A stretch of 14,757 bases of DNA from Actinomycetes bacterium (GTDB taxonomy: Bacteria; Actinomycetota; Acidimicrobiia; Acidimicrobiales; RAAP-2), in contig JAJZSM010000012.1 of the NCBI GenBank assembly GCA_021849765.1, positions 1 to 14,757 on the forward strand, written 5' to 3'. Position numbers and translations under genes: made by a program. Positions 7,148 through 14,757 of the stretch are shown one piece after another. Each line of letters starts with the position of its first letter. The stretch's first letter is position 1. The notes below the pieces were generated by a model. The model ran no database searches. It was not told where the DNA came from and was given only the letters and a program-made list of their open reading frames with translations.

Positions 7148-7161
<14 letters not shown>
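6061..7161 (+). CDS. carA: Carbamoyl phosphate synthase, small (glutaminase) subunit
   Basis: CarA hydrolyses glutamine and passes ammonia through a tunnel to CarB. The 366-aa product has the small-subunit N-terminal domain ([10 protein letters not shown] at 36-45, P-H-I-G-N-Y-G at 62-68) and a class I glutamine amidotransferase domain from about 177. The nucleophile is C251 in G-I-C-L-G-H-Q, and H333 and E335 in Y-H-P-E complete the triad. The oxyanion region is S-N-G-P-G-D-P at 222-228. The GTG start at 6061 overlaps the pyrC stop, with GAGGGGG seven bases before it. Its last 14 bp overlap carB, so the two subunits are probably made in coupled, near-equal amounts. One CarA/CarB pair should supply carbamoyl phosphate for both UMP and arginine, unless another exists elsewhere. 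Confidence 0.97.
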
Positions 7162-10431
<3,270 letters not shown>

Positions 10432-10435
<4 letters not shown>

Positions 10436-11346
10436 GCGAGGTCTCACTTGCCACGTCGGTGGGGTCCGTACCCTTGCGTTCGCCGATCCTCACCGCAGCG
10501 GGAACCGCGGGCTTCGGCGTCGAGCTCGCGGGGTACGGCGATCTCAGCCGGCTCGGCGCGTTGGTCACCAAATCCCTGGCCGCCTTCGCATGGCCGGGTA
10601 ACCCGGCGCCTCGGGTGACGGCCGTCGACGAGCACCTCGTCAATTCCGTGGGACTGGCCGGACCCGGCGTCGACGCGTGGCGGCGCGACCACGAGCCCGC
10701 CCTCGTCGCCGCGGGAGCGACAATCGTGACCTCGATCTGGGGGCGTAGCGCCCAGGAGTTCGCCGATGCGGCCGACGCCCTCGCCGGATCGTCCTCGGTG
10801 GCTCTAGAGGTGAACGCGAGTTGTCCGAACCTTGAAGACCGGTCCACCATGTTCGCCCATTCGCCCGAGGCGACCGCCGCGATCGTACGCGCCACGGTCC
10901 GCGCGGATCGTCCGGTGTGGGTGAAGTTAAGTCCGAACACGCCCGACCTCGTCGCGATCGCCGCCGCGGCGGTCGACGCGGGCGCCGAAGCCCTGGTCCT
11001 GGTCAACACCCTGCTCGGTCTCGCGATCGACCTTGAAGCACGTCGACCGGTCCTCGGTGGGGTCGGCGGCGGGGTGAGCGGGCCGGGGATCCACCCGATC
11101 GCCCTGCGCGCGGTCTTCGACTGTCGTCGTGCGCTACCGGACGTGCCGATCGTGGGTGTGGGTGGCGTGCGTCGGGGTGAGGATGCGATCGCGCTCATGA
11201 TGGCCGGTGCCAACGCCGTCGAAGTCGGCACAGCGATCTTCGCCTCACCACGCGCGCCGTGGCGCATCCAGCGTGAGGTCCAGCGTTGGTTATCCTCCCA
11301 CGGTGTGCGATCGGTGCACGAGATCATTGGAGTAGCCCATGGCTGA
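10432..11346 (+). CDS. pyrD: Dihydroorotate dehydrogenase, class 1B catalytic subunit type
   Basis: PyrD oxidises dihydroorotate to orotate with FMN in the cytosol. The 304-aa length, lack of an N-terminal membrane helix and catalytic cysteine (C131 in N-A-S-C-P-N) place it in class 1, not the membrane class 2 of mycobacteria and E. coli. The [10 protein letters not shown] segment at 191-200 and [15 protein letters not shown] at 212-226 are like class 1B. Orotate-contact residues (K47, N71, G74-L75, N128, N133, N192) are kept. Class 1B enzymes normally need the Fe-S/FAD partner PyrK to pass electrons to NAD, and no pyrK is in this window. The start is the ATG at 10432, overlapping the carB stop, with CAGGA about nine bases upstream. 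The 3' end overlaps pyrF by 8 bp. Confidence 0.94.
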
Positions 11347-12175
11347 ATCATTCGGTGCACGACTGCGCACACTGATCGACGACCGCGGCGCACTGTGCGT
11401 CGGCGTAGACCCGAGCGCGGCGGTCATCGAGCAGTGGGGCCGACACGATGACCCAGAGGGTGTGGAGTTCGTGGCGCTCTCTACGGTTGAGGCCGCAATC
11501 GGCACCGCGGTCGCGATCAAACCCCAGGTGGCGTTCTTCGAACGCTTCGGCTCGGCGGGCTACCGCATCTTGGAACGAGTCATTCGCGAGGCTGGTGACG
11601 CGTCGTTGCTCGTGGTCGCGGACGCCAAACGCGGTGACATTGGCTCATCGGTTGAGGGTTACGCGCAAGCCTGGCTGTCCGACCGGTCGCCGCTCGCGGT
11701 CGACGCACTCACCGCGAACCCCTTTCTCGGCGTTGGCGCACTGAGACCCCTCGTGGACGCCGCCCTGGCGACGGGCCGGGGACTCTTCATACTCGCTGCC
11801 ACGTCCAATCCCGAGGGGCGCACCATTCAGTCGGCGATCGTCGACGGCGAACGAAGTGTCGAGATCGCGGTGCTCGAGGCGATCGGGGAACTGAACGCCA
11901 GTGCCGACGGGTTCGGCTCGGTCGGCGCGGTGATCGGCGCGACCCGGGAGCCACTGGCCTTTGACCTGGCTCGGCTGGGTGGGCCGATCCTGGTGCCCGG
12001 GGTGGGCGCCCAGGGAGCAACCGTGGAGCGCGTCAGCCGGCTGTTCGGCGAGGTTCCTCGTTCATCAGTCCTGGTCAATGTCGGTAGAGCGATTCTGGAA
12101 CGAGGCCCGGACCGCCGAGCGGTCTACGACGCCGCCCGGCGTTGGCGCGACGAAATATCTAGTGCGTTGCCCTAG
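11339..12175 (+). CDS. pyrF: Orotidine 5'-phosphate decarboxylase (mycobacterial-type)
   Basis: PyrF decarboxylates OMP to UMP in the last step of the pathway. At 278 aa it belongs to the longer form found in actinobacteria and some proteobacteria, not the 230-aa E. coli form. Motifs are C-V-G-V-D-P at 20-25, K-P-Q-V-A-F-F-E at 61-68, the catalytic A-D-A-K-R-G-D-I-G at 94-102 (D95, K97, D100), A-N-P-F-L-G, and the phosphate-binding V-P-G-V-G-A-Q-G near the C-terminus. The ATG has GGAG six bases upstream and overlaps the end of pyrD. The gene closes the tightly overlapped part of the operon. A 42-bp gap with a promoter-like box follows. Orotate phosphoribosyltransferase (pyrE), which makes its substrate, is not in the window. 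Confidence 0.97.
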   Translation: MAESFGARLRTLIDDRGALCVGVDPSAAVIEQWGRHDDPEGVEFVALSTVEAAIGTAVAIKPQVAFFERFGSAGYRILERVIREAGDASLLVVADAKRGDIGSSVEGYAQAWLSDRSPLAVDALTANPFLGVGALRPLVDAALATGRGLFILAATSNPEGRTIQSAIVDGERSVEIAVLEAIGELNASADGFGSVGAVIGATREPLAFDLARLGGPILVPGVGAQGATVERVSRLFGEVPRSSVLVNVGRAILERGPDRRAVYDAARRWRDEISSALP

Positions 12176-12205
12176 TTCTGAGGTGCATTTGTGCTCGTCA
12201 CGATG

Positions 12206-12211
12206 TATTCT
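12206..12211 (+). promoter_or_regulatory. Probable -10 box for a leaderless mihF transcript
   Basis: TATTCT lies in the 42-bp gap after pyrF and is followed by exactly six bases and then the GTG at 12218. A start point seven bases after the box would be the G of the GTG. There is no Shine-Dalgarno before this GTG, which supports a leaderless mRNA. The hexamer equals the pyrR -10 box. No clear -35 is seen; GTGCAT at 12183-12188 has the right spacing but matches poorly. Confidence 0.5.
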
Positions 12212-12217
12212 GGGCGC

Positions 12218-12538
12218 GTGACACCGACACCGCCCACATTGTCGCAGGAGCAGCGAGTCCAAGCCTCGCGCCTCGCCGTGGCGAACCGTAGACGTCGCGC
12301 TGAGGTGAAGCGGCAGATTAAGTCGGGTGAACTTTCTTTAGAAGAGTTGTTCGAACTCGCTGATCGTGAGGAGTGCATCGCGCAGATGCGCGCCTATGAC
12401 TTGATCAGCGCGCTGCCGGCGATTGGTGACGTTAAGGCAGAACGCATCATGCAGAAGGCGCAGATCGCCAAGACCCGTCGGATCCGCGGTCTCGGCCCCA
12501 AACAACGCGCCGAACTGTTCCGAGCCCTTGTGCGCTGA
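12218..12538 (+). CDS. mihF: Integration host factor, actinobacterial type (mIHF)
   Basis: mIHF is an actinobacteria-specific nucleoid protein, unrelated in fold to proteobacterial IHF, that binds and bends DNA and affects nucleoid layout and transcription. From the GTG at 12218 it has 106 aa, near the usual 105. It starts with a long basic helix (A-N-R-R-R-R-A-E-V-K-R at 22-32). The helix-two-turn-helix core then runs from about 62 to 100, with A-L-P-A-I-G-D-V-K-A at 65-74 and T-R-R-I-R-G-L-G at 86-93. The frame is open further upstream, with a GTG at 12191 and an ATG at 12203. Those starts would add residues unlike the family and would overlap the -10 box, so 12218 is preferred. pyrF-mihF-gmk-rpoZ is the standard order in mycobacteria. 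Confidence 0.93.
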   Translation: MTPTPPTLSQEQRVQASRLAVANRRRRAEVKRQIKSGELSLEELFELADREECIAQMRAYDLISALPAIGDVKAERIMQKAQIAKTRRIRGLGPKQRAELFRALVR

Positions 12539-13094
12539 ACCGCTGTTGGCGGTGCTGATCGGTCCCGGTGGTGTGGGCAAGGGGACGATTGCTCGGCGAC
12601 TCACCGAGAAAGACCCCCGATTGTGGCTGAGCCGGAGTTGGACGACGCGCGCCAAGCGCGAATCGGAAACGGGTGATGAGTACGTCTTCGTGGACCGTGA
12701 GACGTTCGAACAAGCCATCGACGAGGGCCGGTTCCTCGAGTGGGCGCAGTTCCACGGAAACCTCTACGGCACACCGGTGCCCACGGACACCGGTGGTGCG
12801 GACGTGCTGCTCGAGATCGAGGTGCAAGGTGCCGAACAGGTGCGTCGCCACTACGACGACGTCGTGATCTTCCTGATCGTCCCACCGTCGATGGATCAGC
12901 TCGAGGCTCGGTTACGTGGCCGCGGTGACACCGAGGATCACGTGCAACGGCGCCTGCACAGCACGGCCAACGAGATGCGCATCGGTGAACGGCTCGCCAC
13001 GCACGTGATCGTCAATGACGACGTAGAGCGGGCCATGGGTGAAATCCTCTCTATACTGGAGACGCTTCGACGAGACCGTCGTTCCCTCGCGTAA
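12528..13094 (+). CDS. gmk: Guanylate kinase
   Basis: Gmk phosphorylates GMP (and dGMP) to GDP with ATP. The P-loop G-P-G-G-V-G-K-G-T is at 12-20. The GMP-binding region follows in S-W-T-T-R-A-K-R (37-44, with the two conserved arginines), E-Y-V-F-V (51-55), E-W-A-Q-F-H-G-N-L-Y-G-T (71-82) and L-L-E-I-E-V-Q-G-A (94-102). The LID-like R-L-R-G-R-G-D-T-E is at about 128-136. The start is uncertain. TTG 12528 gives 188 aa and an 11-bp overlap with mihF. TTG 12546 or GTG 12552 would also keep the P-loop. None has a Shine-Dalgarno, so translation may depend on ribosomes finishing mihF. The frame extends further into mihF (to 12423), but the extra residues look like noise. Confidence 0.93.
   Translation: MCAEPLLAVLIGPGGVGKGTIARRLTEKDPRLWLSRSWTTRAKRESETGDEYVFVDRETFEQAIDEGRFLEWAQFHGNLYGTPVPTDTGGADVLLEIEVQGAEQVRRHYDDVVIFLIVPPSMDQLEARLRGRGDTEDHVQRRLHSTANEMRIGERLATHVIVNDDVERAMGEILSILETLRRDRRSLA
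13052..13057 (+). promoter_or_regulatory. Possible -10 box inside gmk, upstream of rpoZ
   Basis: TATACT matches five of six bases of TATAAT and lies in the last part of gmk. A start near 13064 would give a leader of about 45 bases before the rpoZ ATG at 13109. No -35 and no TG extension are visible, so this may be chance. Confidence 0.25.
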
Positions 13095-13108
13095 AAAGGA
13101 CTGAATCC

Positions 13109-13459
13109 ATGGCCGAGCGCCCTTCGCTTGTCGACCCACCCATTGAAGCGTTGCTGGCCAAGGTCGGCGACTCCAAGTTCACCCTGGTCGCCGTCTCGGC
13201 GATTCGCGCGCGCGAGATCAACGACTACTACAACGGGCTCGGTTCGGGCCACGGCTCGATGATCCCGCCCCAGGTGACGTCGCTGTCCAACAAGTCGCTG
13301 TCACTGTCGCTCCAGGAACTCTACGAGGGCAAACTCGAGTTCCACCGTCCGACCGCCGAGGAGCTTGAGCAAGAGCGTCGCGACCGAGACGCGGCCCAGG
13401 CGCACCAGGACGAGGCCAACGACCTGGACGCCTTCACCGATGCCCTCCGCGACGCCTGA
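13109..13459 (+). CDS. rpoZ: RNA polymerase omega subunit
   Basis: Omega helps fold and hold the beta' subunit in RNA polymerase. The 116-aa product begins with P-P-I-E-A-L-L-A-K-V at 10-19, followed by the family core K-F-T-L-V-A-V-S-A-I-R-A-R-E-I-N-D-Y-Y (23-41) and then N-K-S-L-S-L-S-L-Q-E-L (61-71). The last 40 residues are an acidic and charged helical tail (E-E-L-E-Q-E-R-R-D-R-D) seen in many actinobacterial omegas. The ATG has AAGGA eight bases upstream and lies 14 bp after gmk. Its last 20 bp overlap coaBC in another frame. Omega is the usual neighbour of gmk and coaBC in actinobacteria and many other bacteria. Confidence 0.95.
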   Translation: MAERPSLVDPPIEALLAKVGDSKFTLVAVSAIRAREINDYYNGLGSGHGSMIPPQVTSLSNKSLSLSLQELYEGKLEFHRPTAEELEQERRDRDAAQAHQDEANDLDAFTDALRDA

Positions 13460-14672
13460 TTCACCATCGCCTCGCGTCGTTCTCGGTGTCGCGGGCGGAA
13501 TCGCGGCGTATAAGGCGGTGGAGGTGCTGCGGCGCCTGCGCGACGCCGGCTACCATGTCACACCGATCCTGACGCCCGACGCGACGCGCTTCGTGGGGCC
13601 ACTCACCTTCAGCGCGCTCGCGAGCGAGCCGGCGAGGGTCGGTCTCTACGATGACCCGGCGCTGCCGATTCCCCACACGGTCCTCGGCCAGTCAGCCGAT
13701 CTCATCGTGGTCGCACCCGCCACGGCCCATCTAATCGCCCGGTTCGCCGCGGGCCTCGCCGACGACCTGCTCACCGCTACCCTGATGGCGAGCGCCTCAC
13801 CGGTGTTGCTCTGTCCCGCGATGCACACCGAGATGTGGGAGCAGCCCGTGGTCCAGGAGAACCTCGCCACGTTGCGACGCCGGGGCGTTCTCGTGCTCGA
13901 ACCCGAACGTGGCCACCTGGCCGGTGGCGACGAAGGCGCGGGACGGCTCGCTGAACCAGCGACGATCGTCTCGTTGGTCGAACGGATCATCAAGGGGTAC
14001 CGCGGTCCGTTGACGGGCCGGCACGTCCTGGTCACCGCGGGTGGGACCCGCGAGCCGATCGATCCCGTACGCGTCATCACGAACCGGTCGTCGGGTCGCC
14101 AGGGCTACGCCATCGCCGAGGTCGCCGCGCGGCTCGGGGCAGCGGTGACCCTCGTAACGACGACGGATCGGACACTGGCCATCGACGTCGTGGGACGCAT
14201 CGAGGTGGTAGAGGTCGTCACTGCCGCCGAGTTGCGCGAGCAGGCACTGAAGCTGGCTAAGGACATGGACGTCATCGTGATGGCGGCCGCGGTCGCGGAC
14301 TTCACGGTCGATCCAGCGCCGAACAAGCTGAAGAAGGTGGCAGGCCCGCCCCAGCTGGCGTTGGTGGCGACCCCCGACATCCTGGTGGAGTTGACCACGA
14401 ACCGACGTGACGGGCAGGTCATCGTCGGCTTTGCCGCCGAGTCCACGGACGTGCTCGCCAACGCCCAGGCGAAGTTCGAGCGAAAGGGCGTGGACGTCTT
14501 GGTCGTCAACGACGTCATGACTCCGGGCGCAGGGTTCGAGTCGCCTACCAACGAGGTGCGTCTCCTGCTGCGTGACCACGAGCCGGTCGCGGTCTCGATG
14601 CGCACAAAAGAGGACGTTGCGCTGGAGGTGTTGACTAGGGTGGTTGCATTGTTACCGCAAGGAGACCAATGA
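13440..14672 (+). CDS. coaBC: Bifunctional phosphopantothenoylcysteine decarboxylase / phosphopantothenate-cysteine ligase
   Basis: CoaBC carries out two steps of coenzyme A synthesis: CTP-dependent joining of phosphopantothenate and cysteine, then FMN-dependent decarboxylation to phosphopantetheine. The 410-aa length is typical. The CoaC domain (about 11-185) has G-G-I-A-A-Y-K, the catalytic His79 in I-P-H-T, A-P-A-T-A, and P-A-M-H-T-E-M-W at 126-133. The CoaB domain (about 190-405) has G-G-T-R-E-P-I-D at 201-208, N-R-S-S-G-R-Q-G at 215-222, A-A-V-A-D-F at 283-288, K-L-K-K at 296-299 and G-F-A-A-E at 330-334. Where E. coli Dfp has L-A-C-G with the catalytic Cys158, this protein has L-A-G-G (about 160-163). 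The ATG at 13440 lies inside rpoZ. The in-frame start at 13365 is deeper in rpoZ and adds an unlikely Arg/Thr-rich leader. Confidence 0.95.
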   Translation: MPSATPDSPSPRVVLGVAGGIAAYKAVEVLRRLRDAGYHVTPILTPDATRFVGPLTFSALASEPARVGLYDDPALPIPHTVLGQSADLIVVAPATAHLIARFAAGLADDLLTATLMASASPVLLCPAMHTEMWEQPVVQENLATLRRRGVLVLEPERGHLAGGDEGAGRLAEPATIVSLVERIIKGYRGPLTGRHVLVTAGGTREPIDPVRVITNRSSGRQGYAIAEVAARLGAAVTLVTTTDRTLAIDVVGRIEVVEVVTAAELREQALKLAKDMDVIVMAAAVADFTVDPAPNKLKKVAGPPQLALVATPDILVELTTNRRDGQVIVGFAAESTDVLANAQAKFERKGVDVLVVNDVMTPGAGFESPTNEVRLLLRDHEPVAVSMRTKEDVALEVLTRVVALLPQGDQ

Positions 14673-14757
14673 GCGATCGCACCCTCTTCACCTCGGAGTC
14701 GGTGACGGAAGGACATCCCGACAAGATCGCGGATCAGGTCTCCGACAGCGTGCTCGA
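14669..14757 (+). CDS. metK: S-adenosylmethionine synthetase, 5' part
   Basis: The first 29 residues are visible before the window ends. They contain the MetK N-terminal signature [13 protein letters not shown] at 7-19, where the histidine (H16) and nearby acid residues bind ATP and magnesium. MetK makes S-adenosylmethionine from ATP and methionine. The ATG at 14669 overlaps the coaBC stop as ATGA, with a strong AAGGAG (14659-14664) four bases before it. The coaBC-metK order is the same as in mycobacteria. The rest of the gene lies to the right. Confidence 0.95.
   Translation, partial: MSDRTLFTSESVTEGHPDKIADQVSDSVL

Noticed and set aside
14631..14659. TTGACT inside the end of coaBC as a -35 box for a separate metK promoter.
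   Set aside because: No acceptable -10 box lies 16-18 bases downstream, and metK has a good Shine-Dalgarno and a stop/start overlap with coaBC.

Overview
The window is a dense, high-GC stretch of chromosome that looks like an actinobacterium, most likely of the Acidimicrobiia. The grounds are the gene order pyrR-pyrB-pyrC-carA-carB-...-pyrF-mihF-gmk-rpoZ-coaBC-metK, the presence of the actinobacterial nucleoid protein mIHF, a mycobacterial-type (long) PyrF, many GTG starts and start codons that look leaderless. The class is an inference from protein style, not from a search.

Left part (1-3130) concerns respiratory copper handling. A minus-strand unit begins at a membrane-anchored SCO/SenC-type thioredoxin-fold protein (1692 to 871). 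It continues with a GTGA overlap into a single-pass membrane protein of unknown function (874 to 197), and perhaps into a third gene leaving the left edge (117 to 1). Divergent from it, across a 71-bp shared promoter region, lie a small two-TM protein (1764-2195) and a CtaG-type cytochrome c oxidase assembly factor (2207-3130). Neighbourhood and motifs suggest a joint role in building the Cu centres of a haem-copper oxidase.

Centre (3131-12175) is a complete-looking pyrimidine operon: pyrR, pyrB, pyrC, carA, carB, pyrD, pyrF. All junctions overlap by 1-14 bp, so translation is probably coupled throughout. It makes UMP from bicarbonate, glutamine and aspartate except for the orotate phosphoribosyltransferase step: pyrE is not in the window. 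The PyrD is of class 1B type, but no pyrK partner is next to it. Upstream of pyrR there is an extended -10 box followed at once by an RNA hairpin that carries a full match to the PyrR-binding consensus. The hairpin reaches the ribosome-binding site and there is no terminator after it, so PyrR very probably represses translation of the operon when UMP/UTP is high.

Right part (12176-14757) holds mihF, gmk, rpoZ, coaBC and the start of metK, closely packed. mihF seems to have its own promoter and a leaderless GTG start. This second unit joins nucleoid structure, GMP phosphorylation, the RNA polymerase omega subunit, coenzyme A synthesis and SAM synthesis.

I found no mobile element, CRISPR array, tRNA, rRNA or anti-phage system. 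The window is mostly core metabolism. The points most worth a second look are the PyrR leader element, the altered pyrophosphate loop in PyrR, the missing pyrK, the leaderless promoters, and the unknown membrane proteins beside the SCO and CtaG genes.
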